This document shows positions 1 to 8,393 of a DNA stretch of 34,225 nt, in pieces (the stretch's first letter is position 1; every line of letters begins with the position of its first letter). The stretch comes from an uncultured Treponema sp. (GTDB lineage: Bacteria; Spirochaetota; Spirochaetia; Treponematales; Treponemataceae). The position numbers were made by a program, and so were the translations under genes. The stretch spans positions 1 to 34,225 of the forward strand of contig CAMWPF010000002.1 in NCBI GenBank assembly GCA_947176045.1, in the 5' to 3' direction. Below the pieces are notes generated by a model, which was not told the origin of the DNA, did not search any database, and worked only from the letters and a program-made list of their open reading frames with translations.

Positions 1-723
1 CAGCTGGTCCATAAAGTGCAGCGGCCCGCCCAAAAACGCGACGTGTCCGCGGATCGGCTTGCCGCAGGCAAGCCCCGAAATCGTCTGGCTCACGACCGCC
101 TGATAAATCGAAGCGGCGATGTCCTCGCGGCGCGCGCCCTCGTTGATGAGCGGCTGCACGTCAGTCTTCGCGAACACGCCGCACCGCGCCGCAATCGGGT
201 AGATTGTCTCCGCGCTTTTGGCAAGCGTGTTCAGGCCGTCCGCGTCGGTTTCCAAAAGCGCCGCCATCTGGTCGATGAACGCGCCGGTTCCGCCCGCGCA
301 CGTTCCGTTCATGCGCTGCTCCACGCCGCCGCTGAAATACGTAATCTTCGCGTCCTCGCCGCCAAGCTCGATCACAACGTCCGTCTGCGGAATCAGCTTC
401 TTGACCGCGGTGGTCGCCGCAATCACTTCCTGGATGAACGGGATGGAAAGCCACTGCGACACGGAAAGTCCGCCGGAGCCTGTTACCTTCACGCTGACCG
501 GCTGGGCGCTTCCGGCCGGAAGCCGCCGCTCCAATTCGTCGAACGCCTGCGAAACGACGGAAATAATCGTGCTGCGGATATCCGCGCGGTGCCGCTGATA
601 GTCGCTGTATATGATGGCGTCGTCGTCGTCCAGGACCGCAATTTTCACCGTCGTCGAACCGACGTCTATTCCAATTCTTATGGGAAGCACCTTTTCCGAT
701 GCTGTATGTTCTGTTGAATCCAT
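1..723 (-). CDS. BadF/BadG/HgdC-type acyl-CoA dehydratase activase, N-terminal part (runs off the left edge)
   Basis: The minus strand is open from an ATG at 721-723 to base 1, giving 241 codons with no stop, so the 3' end is missing. The product begins MDSTEHTASEK and then shows the ASKHA nucleotide-binding motif RIGIDVGSTTVKIAVLD. Both cysteine motifs that hold the bridging [4Fe-4S] cluster in the HgdC family are visible (NGTCAGGTGAFID and AARCGVFAKTDV). Family members use ATP hydrolysis to push an electron into 2-hydroxyacyl-CoA dehydratases or benzoyl-CoA reductases. The visible end (FLGGPLHFMDQL) resembles the very long fused proteins in which activase and dehydratase-like domains are joined; that is an inference, since the rest is outside the window. 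No Shine-Dalgarno sequence precedes the ATG. Confidence 0.88.
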   Translation of the reverse strand, partial: MDSTEHTASEKVLPIRIGIDVGSTTVKIAVLDDDDAIIYSDYQRHRADIRSTIISVVSQAFDELERRLPAGSAQPVSVKVTGSGGLSVSQWLSIPFIQEVIAATTAVKKLIPQTDVVIELGGEDAKITYFSGGVEQRMNGTCAGGTGAFIDQMAALLETDADGLNTLAKSAETIYPIAARCGVFAKTDVQPLINEGARREDIAASIYQAVVSQTISGLACGKPIRGHVAFLGGPLHFMDQL

Positions 724-758
724 TTTTCAATTGTACTGGTATCTTTTATTTTTTTCAA
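724..758 (-). promoter_or_regulatory. Near-consensus sigma-70 promoter of the activase gene, probably leaderless
   Basis: On the minus strand TTGAAA (753-758), a 17-base spacer and TACAAT (730-735) are followed after only six bases (TGAAAA) by the ATG. Each box matches the sigma-70 consensus at five of six positions. Transcription would be expected to start on or next to the A of the ATG. Confidence 0.6.
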
Positions 759-790
759 TGAATATCTTGAATCGGACGCGCGGCTGAAGA

Positions 791-819
791 TTGCACAAAC
801 CGTCCATCTTGGGTATCCT
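791..819 (+). promoter_or_regulatory. Candidate sigma-70 promoter for murJ
   Basis: TTGCAC (791-796), a 17-base spacer and TATCCT (814-819) stand 38 bases before the murJ start codon. Four of six bases match in each box. It is the only well-spaced pair seen in this short gap between divergent genes. Confidence 0.4.
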
Positions 820-857
820 AAATGAAGAAATCCACACTTCCATAAAAAGAGACGACT

Positions 858-2498
858 GTGACGCAATCGACGGAAAAAAAATCGCTCGTGAAATCCGGGC
901 TGCTGCTTTCACTGATGACATTCCTCTCCCGCATCATGGGACTGCTCCGCGAAATGACGAAGGCCGCGTTCCTCGGAACAAGCGCCTACGCGGACGCGTT
1001 CGGCATCGCCTTTATGATTCCGAACCTGTTCCGGCGGCTGTTCGCGGAAAACAGCATTTCAGTCGCGTTCATCCCCACGTTCCGCGGCTATCTTGAGGAC
1101 GACAGGGACGCCGGAACGCACGCCGCCATCCAGCTGTTCATCTCATCGACGCTGACGCTCGTCTCCTTCCTGACCGCAATCGTCACCGTGCTGGGAATCC
1201 TCGCGGCGCCGCTCATCGTTCCGATTTTCTACGGGCGCGGCGCGGACGCGGACATCCTTGCCGAAACGGCGTTTCTGACGCGGATTATGTTTCCGTACCT
1301 GTTCGTGATTTCCGCGGCGGCGTTCCTGCAAGGCATCCTGAACGGCTGCAACAGCTTCGCGCCGTCGGGATTCACGCCCGTGCTGTTCAACGGAATCGTC
1401 GTCGCCGTAACGTACTTCCTGACGCCGCAGCTGCCGAACCCGGAACACCTTCCGCAGGAAGCGCTGGCGGCGCGTGCCATGGCGTTCGGCGTGCTGACCG
1501 GCGGCTGCTTCCAGGCGCTGTTCCAGTGGCCGTTCGTGCGGAAGACCGGCTGGAAGACGACGCTCACCGGACTTCGGAACGCCTTCACAAATCCGGGAAC
1601 GCGGAAGGTCGTGGCGCTCATCGTTCCGACCATCATCGGAATGGCGGCGTACCAGCTCAACGACTTGGTTTCGACGGCGATTGCCGGAAAGACGGGAACG
1701 GGAACAGTCAGCAGCCTGCAATACTCCCTGCGACTTCAGGAGCTGATCCTCGGCATCTTCGCCGTTTCCATCGGAACGGTGATCCTGCCGGATCTGTCGG
1801 GGCTGGCGAAAAACCAGAAATGGCGCGAATTCAACGAAATGCTCGTACAGGCAATCAAAATCATCGCGCTCATCACGATTCCCGTTACGTTCTATTCGCT
1901 GGTTTCCGGCCGCGAGCTGATTTCGCTCGTGTACAAGACGAAGAATTTCGACGACAGATCTGTCGCGCTGACGCTCAGCGTCTTCCGCTTCCATATCGCC
2001 GGACTGTTCTTCATCGCCGCGAACCGCGTCATCTCTCCGGCGTTCTACGCGCAGGGCAACACCAAGCTGCCGACGCTCGCGGGCATCATCTGCTTCGGCG
2101 CGAACATCGCGCTCGCATTCCTGCTGTCCTTCCCGATGAAGGGAAACGGCATCGCGCTCGCCCTGACGCTCGCCAGCTTCGTCAATACAGCCTGCCTGTT
2201 CCTGTTCATGCGGAAAATGCCGTCGATGGACATGCGCGGCATCGCGAAAAAAATGCTCGGCTGCGTCGTGCGCACCACCTGCTTTTCCATCATCGCCGCG
2301 GCGCCCGCGTTCTTTGTGCGGCAGCTCCTCGTGCGCGCCGCCGCCGGACGCGGACGGCTCCTTGCATACGGAATCCCGGTGCTTGGAACCGCAGCCGTAT
2401 TCGCCGCCGTCGGCATCGCGCTGCTCGTCCTGTTCCGCGACGAGACCGCGGCCGCGGTCTCAGCAAAGCTGCGCGGAAAATTCCGGCGGAAGGCGTAG
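858..2498 (+). CDS. murJ: MurJ/MviN family lipid II flippase
   Basis: The 546-residue product carries the MviN signature near residues 23-75 (SRIMGLLREMTKAAFLGTS, then PNLFRRLFAENSISVAFIP). It is hydrophobic along its length, as expected of a roughly 14-helix MOP-superfamily transporter. MurJ moves undecaprenyl-linked peptidoglycan precursor (lipid II) across the inner membrane for cell-wall synthesis. The length is normal for the family. The start is GTG at 858, with a weak AAGAGA ribosome-binding site eight bases upstream; translation enters the conserved N-terminal helix at once. The gene stands alone, divergent from the activase gene and convergent with the CotH-like gene. Confidence 0.95.
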   Translation: MTQSTEKKSLVKSGLLLSLMTFLSRIMGLLREMTKAAFLGTSAYADAFGIAFMIPNLFRRLFAENSISVAFIPTFRGYLEDDRDAGTHAAIQLFISSTLTLVSFLTAIVTVLGILAAPLIVPIFYGRGADADILAETAFLTRIMFPYLFVISAAAFLQGILNGCNSFAPSGFTPVLFNGIVVAVTYFLTPQLPNPEHLPQEALAARAMAFGVLTGGCFQALFQWPFVRKTGWKTTLTGLRNAFTNPGTRKVVALIVPTIIGMAAYQLNDLVSTAIAGKTGTGTVSSLQYSLRLQELILGIFAVSIGTVILPDLSGLAKNQKWREFNEMLVQAIKIIALITIPVTFYSLVSGRELISLVYKTKNFDDRSVALTLSVFRFHIAGLFFIAANRVISPAFYAQGNTKLPTLAGIICFGANIALAFLLSFPMKGNGIALALTLASFVNTACLFLFMRKMPSMDMRGIAKKMLGCVVRTTCFSIIAAAPAFFVRQLLVRAAAGRGRLLAYGIPVLGTAAVFAAVGIALLVLFRDETAAAVSAKLRGKFRRKA

Positions 2499-2528
2499 GA
2501 ACGAACAGACCGCCGGAGCCAGCCGTAG

Positions 2529-2551
2529 GCCGGCATGACGCCGCCGCGCGG
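2529..2551. repeat. 23-bp exact intergenic repeat, copy 1
   Basis: These 23 bases (beginning GCCGGCATGACG and ending CCGCGCGG) recur exactly at 4809-4831. This copy lies between the murJ stop and the stop of the convergent CotH-like gene. It contains two self-complementary cores, GCCGGC and CCGCGCGG. Its function is unknown. Confidence 0.7.
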
Positions 2552-2559
2552 GACGACAA

Positions 2560-4350
2560 TCATTCCGGCACGGAGAACGATTCTCCTGCAATCCACAAAA
2601 TCCGATTCCGCACCACGTCCTTGACAAAATCAAAATCCTCATCAAATGAATCAAGCGGCGGACTGCCGACCGGGTTTGGATGCGCGCCCCACCGCAGCGC
2701 GTCCAATTCAGCGGCGGACGAAATTGCGCCGCGGATCGCATCCGCCCGTGCGCACGCCGCATCTGCGTCCAGCCGGGCGGCATATTTGGAAACCGCGTCG
2801 TTGAATTCCGGCGTCTTGAACAGTGCGCCAAAATATATCGTGTTTCTGTCGATGAAATCCGTGTCATTGCGGCCCGCCGCCCAGTCGAAATCCCAAACCG
2901 GCCCAGCCTTTAGCAGATGCGCCGTGTTGTCGAACAAAACATAGCAGGATTTCGGATGTCCCAATTCGCCGTTGCGCATGACTTCATTGACCACGTAAAA
3001 CTGCGCGAACGAATCCACGTCGATATGCCGGATATCAGCAGCGTCGCCGTACAGCTCGCCTTCAATCTGCGCAATCCATTGTTCGATGTCTTTCAGCCTC
3101 TCGTCCGTCATTGAATCGTCGTTCTTGATGTTGTACGGCAGCCCCTTCTTTTCCGACTTGAATTTCCACGCTTCGTCAAAATATGTGTCCAATTCCATCA
3201 AATAATCATCGTCCTCGTCGATGGCGACGCGGTTTTCGTCCGCCTTGATCGCCTCGCCGAGCCAGTACAATCCAAGAAATTCACCGTTCAAGACGAGCTG
3301 CACATACTCGCCGCCGACCGTCCAGTCCATTCCAAGCTGTCGGCTCAGGCAGAACGCCATCTCATTCTTTATGAATGAATTGTCCAAATAGTTCGCAATC
3401 AGAACCCACCGCTTGTGCTTGGGCATTCCAAGCATTTCCCGCTTTTTGCCGAGCTTGAGCGCATACGGCTTCTTCTTCTGATTCCACGTCGAATTGCCGC
3501 GGCCGCGGATGAACGTTTCGACTGTTTCACAATTCCAATCGGCGTCGTCCGCCCCTGCAATGCTGATTGTTCCCGGAATCCAATCCTCCTTGTTCAAAAT
3601 GGGAACATCATTCGTATCAACCGTTACAACAGGAAGTCCCGAACCGACTGTCCGGCAGATTACAGCGGCATCCGAATCAACGGATTTTCTGCCGCCGCTG
3701 GAAACGAGCGTCGCCGTGCAATAATACTCCGCCAAAACATAGTCGTTCCGTTCCAGCGATGAAAACGGAAGCGAAACTTCGCACCAGCTCCCAAATTCAA
3801 CGGCGGACGCATCAGACGCGAACACTTCCGAAAATTCCGCCTCATTCGGATTTTTTCGGAACCATCGATAGGAAAGCTCTCCGGAGCAGTCGACGAAGAC
3901 AGTCGCCTTCAGCAGATAATCGTCCGCATACATCGGAATTTCCGCGCCTTCCGGCTGCGACCAGAACGCAAAAACCGGCTTCATGACCGCCACCCTGAAC
4001 GAGGCGGCAAAATCACCATACACAACGCGGACATCATGGGTTCCCGCCTCCGTCAGAACCGCCCCATCAGGCGGCTCCACGCTGTACGAATCCCGTTCCA
4101 GTTCACGACATGTTCCGTCTGCCTGCACATAGACGACGGAAAGCCCTTTCAAATCCAGCGCGTCCTCCACAAAATACTGCACCTTTTCGGGCGGCGATTC
4201 AACGCGGAGCGTTTCCGCATACACTGTCTCCGAAACGACTGTCTCGACAACTTCTGCCTCCTGCCTGCATCCAGCCGCAACTCCGGCGGCAAACAGCAGC
4301 AACGCCGAGTCCGCTAAAAAAATCAATGTGCTACGCGCTTTTTTCACCAC
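2560..4350 (-). CDS. CotH-kinase family lipoprotein with an Ig-like domain
   Basis: The 596-residue product starts with a basic, hydrophobic lipoprotein signal ending in a VAAGC lipobox, so it is probably lipid-anchored. Residues about 45-115 look like a bacterial Ig-like domain. The second half shows CotH features: RGRGNSTWNQKKKPYALKL, then LGMPKHKRWVLIANY, and the metal-binding DFD motif in GPVWDFDWAAG. Known CotH proteins are atypical protein kinases that phosphorylate coat or surface proteins; secreted and lipoprotein versions occur in many bacteria with unknown targets. Two GTG codons in tandem (4348-4350 and 4345-4347) could start it. The second fits the AAGGGGG ribosome-binding site better (four bases). 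The gene is monocistronic. Confidence 0.85.
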   Translation of the reverse strand: MVKKARSTLIFLADSALLLFAAGVAAGCRQEAEVVETVVSETVYAETLRVESPPEKVQYFVEDALDLKGLSVVYVQADGTCRELERDSYSVEPPDGAVLTEAGTHDVRVVYGDFAASFRVAVMKPVFAFWSQPEGAEIPMYADDYLLKATVFVDCSGELSYRWFRKNPNEAEFSEVFASDASAVEFGSWCEVSLPFSSLERNDYVLAEYYCTATLVSSGGRKSVDSDAAVICRTVGSGLPVVTVDTNDVPILNKEDWIPGTISIAGADDADWNCETVETFIRGRGNSTWNQKKKPYALKLGKKREMLGMPKHKRWVLIANYLDNSFIKNEMAFCLSRQLGMDWTVGGEYVQLVLNGEFLGLYWLGEAIKADENRVAIDEDDDYLMELDTYFDEAWKFKSEKKGLPYNIKNDDSMTDERLKDIEQWIAQIEGELYGDAADIRHIDVDSFAQFYVVNEVMRNGELGHPKSCYVLFDNTAHLLKAGPVWDFDWAAGRNDTDFIDRNTIYFGALFKTPEFNDAVSKYAARLDADAACARADAIRGAISSAAELDALRWGAHPNPVGSPPLDSFDEDFDFVKDVVRNRILWIAGESFSVPE

Positions 4351-4456
4351 GCCCCCTTGCCATAAAAGGCATTTATCAAAACAAAGATTCCATACAATAC
4401 ATTTTTAACAGAATAACTTCCATATGGTCCAGTTTTTAAAAAATAAATTTCTTTTA

Positions 4457-4465
4457 TGGTGTAAT
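4457..4465 (+). promoter_or_regulatory. Candidate extended -10 promoter of the XRE regulator gene
   Basis: TGG directly followed by TGTAAT makes an extended -10 element, with an AT-rich but poor -35 region. Only eight bases separate it from the ATG at 4474, and none of them resembles a Shine-Dalgarno sequence, which suggests a leaderless mRNA. Confidence 0.4.
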
Positions 4466-4473
4466 GACAGTGC

Positions 4474-4818
4474 ATGGGCTTTTCGGAAAATTTTCGTGAC
4501 GAACTTGAATATCAGGGAATCCAGCTGAAGGAATTTTCCAGACGTTCTGGAATCAGTTTGAACACATTGAACAAGTACAACTCCGGCTCAAGCGTCGTGC
4601 CGAACATCGAGACGGCAAAAAGAATTGCAGACACGCTTCATGTCTCGCTGGACTTTCTTGTTTCCGGGAGGCTGTGCGGCATTGAATCCCAGAATCCGAA
4701 AATCCAGGAAATTGCCAGAATGCTTCGGAAGCTTTCTCCAACGGAACTGGACGCAATTCAGGCAGTCGTCTCGGCCATTGCACAAAAGCACGGGGAAACG
4801 CACAAACCGCCGGCATGA
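4474..4818 (+). CDS. Small XRE-family helix-turn-helix regulator
   Basis: The 114-residue protein has a Cro/C1-type HTH over residues about 8-65: the stretch LKEFSRRSGISLNTLNKYNSG holds helices 2 and 3, and IETAKRIADTLHVSLDFLVSG is the typical end of the domain. The remaining 45 residues are helical with no recognised domain, perhaps for dimerisation. Genes of this type are DNA-binding regulators, often of nearby genes, so the divergent CotH-like gene sharing an AT-rich upstream region is a possible target (inference). No ribosome-binding site precedes the ATG. The last codons and stop lie inside a copy of the 23-bp repeat. Confidence 0.85.
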   Translation: MGFSENFRDELEYQGIQLKEFSRRSGISLNTLNKYNSGSSVVPNIETAKRIADTLHVSLDFLVSGRLCGIESQNPKIQEIARMLRKLSPTELDAIQAVVSAIAQKHGETHKPPA

Positions 4819-4831
4819 CGCCGCCGCGCGG
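4809..4831. repeat. 23-bp exact intergenic repeat, copy 2
   Basis: This copy is identical to 2529-2551. It includes the final codons and stop of the XRE gene and ends one base before the coaE stop codon. Like copy 1, it sits exactly where two convergent genes meet. Confidence 0.7.
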
Positions 4832-4832
4832 C

Positions 4833-5498
4833 TTAGATGCGCCGGTTGAACGCCGCGACCAGCTTCCTTTCAAGCGCGGCAAGCCCGCCGCAGTTCCAGA
4901 CGCGGACCATCGGAATCCCGGTGGCGGCGTACGCGGAAAAAAGCCCGGACTGCGCGCGGAACCGCGCCACAACCTGCCCGAAGCGCAGATTGTCCCGGCG
5001 AAGAGCGCGCGCCAGACGCACAACCGCCGGCGCGTCCACAAAGATGATGCGCCCGCAGCGCTCCATAAGGGCGGGCGTCTTGTACAGAACCGCCGCGTTC
5101 AAAATGACGCCGGCGCAGCCCGCAGAAATCCGCGCCGCAATCTCCGCTTCCGCGCGGCGCACGACGGCGGGATAAACCAACGCCTCCTGCCGCGCAAGCA
5201 GTTCCGGCCGCGGAAAAACCAGCCGTCCCAGCGCGCGCCTGTCCAAGCGCCCGTCCGCACCGACAAGCCGAATGCCGGAAGCGGCGGCGTCCGCAGAAAA
5301 CGCCGACAGAATGTCCGCCTCGATTTCCTGAACCGCGCCGTGGACAAGCTCGTCCGCGTCCAGCGCGGCAAAGCCGTACTTTTCCAGAATCGCGGAGGCG
5401 GCGTTCTTCCCTGCCGCCATCGGCCCGGTTACGCAGAGAACCGGCGGAAGCGGCGCGCCGCCGGCAGCTTCCAGCGGAATGTTCCAGCGCGCGCTCAA
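4833..5498 (-). CDS. coaE: Dephospho-CoA kinase, variant P-loop
   Basis: The 221-residue product fits CoaE, which phosphorylates the ribose 3'-OH of dephospho-CoA in the last step of coenzyme A synthesis. A nucleotide-binding loop lies near residues 21-32 (LCVTGPMAAGKN), followed by LDADELVHGAVQ, where family members carry the catalytic Asp, and later by RLVFPRPELLARQEALVYPAV. The P-loop ends GKN instead of the usual GK[ST]. The start codon overlaps the polA stop by four bases (ATGA), so the two genes are probably translationally coupled. The family assignment is good; the Asn at the P-loop is the odd point. Confidence 0.85.
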   Translation of the reverse strand: MSARWNIPLEAAGGAPLPPVLCVTGPMAAGKNAASAILEKYGFAALDADELVHGAVQEIEADILSAFSADAAASGIRLVGADGRLDRRALGRLVFPRPELLARQEALVYPAVVRRAEAEIAARISAGCAGVILNAAVLYKTPALMERCGRIIFVDAPAVVRLARALRRDNLRFGQVVARFRAQSGLFSAYAATGIPMVRVWNCGGLAALERKLVAAFNRRI

Positions 5499-8338
5499 TG
5501 GAATTCACCCCAGTTCTTGCCGCATTCAATCGAAACGCGGAGCGGCACGCGCAGCGCCACGGCATTTTCCATCTTTTCGCGCACAATGCGGACGGTCTCG
5601 CCGATTGCCTGCTCGTCATCCGGACATTCCAGAATCAGCTCGTCGTGCACCTGCACGAGCAGCCGGGCGCCGTCCGGACCTCCGCGGAGCGCGGCGTCAA
5701 CGTCCAGCATCGCCTTCTTCACAATGTCGGCGGCGCTTCCCTGAACCGGCGTATTCACCGCTACGCGCTCCGCTCCCGCGCGCTCGATCTTGTTGCGGCT
5801 GTTAATGCTCAAAATGGCGCGCCGCCTCCCGAAAATCGTCTCGACAAATCCGTCCCGCTCCGCCTTCCGCACCGTTTCGTCCATGAAATTCCGCACCGAA
5901 GCATACGTCTTGAAATAGTTTTCGATGAATTCCGCCGCCTGCGGCCGGGAAATGCCCAAACCGCCGGCAAGCCGGAAGGAACTCATGCCGTAGATGACGC
6001 CGAAATTGATGGTCTTCGCCGTGCGCCGCATCTCCGGCGTCACCGCCTCCGGCTCCACTCCGAAAATCAGCGCGGCGGTCGCCCGGTGGATGTCCGTTCC
6101 TGACTGGAAGGCGGCGCACATCGTTCCGTCGCCGGACAGATGCGCGAGCACCACCAGCTCAATCTGCGAATAATCCGCAGAAATCAGCACCGTCCCCGGC
6201 GCCGCCGTAAACGCACTTCGGATCCGGCGCCCTGCCTCGTTGCGCACCGGAATGTTCTGCAAATTCGGATCGCGGCAGGAAAGCCGCCCGGTCGCCGTTC
6301 CCGTCTGGATGAAGTCCGTGTGAATGCGCCCGGCAGCATCGCAGAGCAGCGGAAGCGTCTCCACATACGTCGATTGCAGCTTGGAAAGCTCGCGGTAGTC
6401 CAGAATCATGCGTGGAACCGCATCGAACAGCGCCAGCTCCTCAAGCACGGATGTGTCCGTCGAATAGCCGCGCTTCGTCTTCTTGCCGGGCTTGAGCCCG
6501 CGTTCCGTAAAAAGCACTTCCTGCAGCTGCTTTGTCGAAGCGATGTTGAACGGATGCCCGACTTCGGCGTAAATTCCGTTCTGGGCGTCCTCTATGTTCC
6601 GAGTCAGCTCCTCGTTGTATTGGAGCAGCGTCTGCGCGTCCAGATGGATTCCGGCGATTTCCATTTCCGCAAGCACTGGAAGCAGCTTCATTTCGATGTC
6701 GGAAAAAAGTTCCGCCAGCCCGCGCTCCGCAAGCCGTTCCCGAAGGACAAGCCACAGCTGGAACGTAAAGTCCGCGTCCTCAGCGGCATACGGCGCCGCC
6801 TTTTCCAGCGGCACGTCGGCGAACGTCTGCTTCTTCCCGACAATTTCATCATATTCCGTTCCGGAAAGCCCCAGATAGGCCTCCGCCAGATGCTCCAGAC
6901 TGTAGGCGTTCTTTCCCGTCCGGTCGGGCGACAGAAGCCACTCGGCAATCATCGTGTCGGCGAGCGTGCAGCGCGGACGCCCGCCGGAAAAGCTGATTCC
7001 GGCGGTGCGCAGCACCTTGTAGTCGAACTTTCCGTTGTGAAGGACGACCGTCACGGACGGCTCGTCGAACAGGCGCGCAATTTCACGCAGGGCGTCGGCA
7101 AGCGGCACAAAATCGCCCGCGTCAAACATATCGTTCGTAAAAATCGGAACGTAGACGGCGCTGCCCGCCGCGCAGCACAGGCTGAATCCGACCATGCGCG
7201 CGGAAAGCGTGTCCAATGAGTCCGTCTCGCAGTCAAAGGCGACCGTCCGCTCCGCCGAACGCAGGACGGCATCGACGAACTGCGAAAGCTCCCCGGCGCT
7301 GCGGACGGCGCGGTAGTCGCCGGAATTCTTGACAAGCGGCGCCCGCTGCGATTCGTCTGGAATTTCCGCGCCATCGCCGCCTTCTTCCGAAGGCGCCGCC
7401 TCCGTTCCGCCGCTGTCGGACAGCGCCTCGCCTGAGCCGCCGCCAGACGAAACGGCAAGTTCGACATACTGCTTCGCGACCGACGGAACGCCGAATTTTT
7501 TAAGCAGCTCCGCGGCGGCGGCGCAGTCCAGCACGACCGGCTCCCCGAACACCGCCCCATCTATTTCAGGGCAGGGAACATCCGCGCACAGCCGGACAAG
7601 CTGTTGGGAAAAATACGCGCTTTCCCTGCCGTCCGCCAGCTTCTTCTGCACGGCGCCCTTGATGTCGCCGATGTGCGCGTAAATGCCGTCCAGCGTTCCA
7701 TATTCGGCAAGCAGCTTCGCGGATGTTTTGACGCCGACGCCTTTGACGCCTGGAATATTGTCCGACGTGTCGCCGAAAAGCGCGAGCAGGTCCAGCAGCT
7801 GCGACGGCATGACGCCCCACTCCGCCTTCACACCGTCAACGCCCGTAACCTTCCAGACATCGGCATGATCCGGCTTGAGAATCTGCGTCGAATCCGTAAC
7901 AAGCTGCATCAAATCCTTGTCGCCCGAAAGAATCCTGCACGTCCGCCCGGCCGCCTCGCATTTTTTCGCGGCCGTAGCAATCACATCGTCCGCCTCGTAG
8001 CCCTCGCACTGAAGCACAGGAATTCCCAGCGCGCGCAGGACATCCTCAATCCACGGAATCTGCTCGTGCAGATCCTCCGGCGTCTTGTTGCGCGTCGCCT
8101 TGTATTCCGCATACAATTTGTGCCGGAACGTCGCACTTTTTGAATCCATCGCAGCGGCAATATGCAGCGGCTTGTAGTGCTTTAAAATCGAATGCAAATT
8201 CCGAAAAAATCCGAACAGCGCGGACACATTCTGTCCCGCCTGATTTGTCAGCGGACGTGAAACGAACGCAAAATAACAGCGGTAAATCAGCCCGTACGAA
8301 TCCAAAATATAGAATGTATTTTCGTCAAAATCAGCCAT
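5495..8338 (-). CDS. polA: DNA polymerase I with 5' nuclease, 3'-5' exonuclease and polymerase domains
   Basis: The 947-residue protein has all three PolA parts. Residues 1 to about 300 are the 5' nuclease used for Okazaki fragment processing (EGYEADDVIAT, LSGDKDLMQLV, GDTSDNIPGVKGVG). Residues about 360-550 are the proofreading domain, with its acidic residues kept (VAFDCETDSLD, and YAAEDADFTFQLW). The polymerase follows with motif A (ISADYSQIELVVLAHLSGD), motif B (RRTAKTINFGVIYG) and motif C (QVHDELILE). A Ser/Gly/Glu-rich linker of about 35 residues separates nuclease and exonuclease. The gene overlaps coaE downstream. Upstream, TAGAAT (8345-8350) ends six bases before the ATG with no Shine-Dalgarno sequence and no good -35, so a leaderless start is possible but weaker than at other genes. 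Confidence 0.97.
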   Translation of the reverse strand: MADFDENTFYILDSYGLIYRCYFAFVSRPLTNQAGQNVSALFGFFRNLHSILKHYKPLHIAAAMDSKSATFRHKLYAEYKATRNKTPEDLHEQIPWIEDVLRALGIPVLQCEGYEADDVIATAAKKCEAAGRTCRILSGDKDLMQLVTDSTQILKPDHADVWKVTGVDGVKAEWGVMPSQLLDLLALFGDTSDNIPGVKGVGVKTSAKLLAEYGTLDGIYAHIGDIKGAVQKKLADGRESAYFSQQLVRLCADVPCPEIDGAVFGEPVVLDCAAAAELLKKFGVPSVAKQYVELAVSSGGGSGEALSDSGGTEAAPSEEGGDGAEIPDESQRAPLVKNSGDYRAVRSAGELSQFVDAVLRSAERTVAFDCETDSLDTLSARMVGFSLCCAAGSAVYVPIFTNDMFDAGDFVPLADALREIARLFDEPSVTVVLHNGKFDYKVLRTAGISFSGGRPRCTLADTMIAEWLLSPDRTGKNAYSLEHLAEAYLGLSGTEYDEIVGKKQTFADVPLEKAAPYAAEDADFTFQLWLVLRERLAERGLAELFSDIEMKLLPVLAEMEIAGIHLDAQTLLQYNEELTRNIEDAQNGIYAEVGHPFNIASTKQLQEVLFTERGLKPGKKTKRGYSTDTSVLEELALFDAVPRMILDYRELSKLQSTYVETLPLLCDAAGRIHTDFIQTGTATGRLSCRDPNLQNIPVRNEAGRRIRSAFTAAPGTVLISADYSQIELVVLAHLSGDGTMCAAFQSGTDIHRATAALIFGVEPEAVTPEMRRTAKTINFGVIYGMSSFRLAGGLGISRPQAAEFIENYFKTYASVRNFMDETVRKAERDGFVETIFGRRRAILSINSRNKIERAGAERVAVNTPVQGSAADIVKKAMLDVDAALRGGPDGARLLVQVHDELILECPDDEQAIGETVRIVREKMENAVALRVPLRVSIECGKNWGEFH

Positions 8339-8393
8339 GCCGCCATTCTACACGGATTTTTCTGAAGGGGGAAGGCTTCCCGCCGCCAATCAA

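Noticed and set aside
161..730. Minus-strand open frame with an apparent ATG at the left end
   Set aside because: The neighbouring minus-strand frame from 723 encodes an unmistakable activase, so this one is an out-of-frame shadow.
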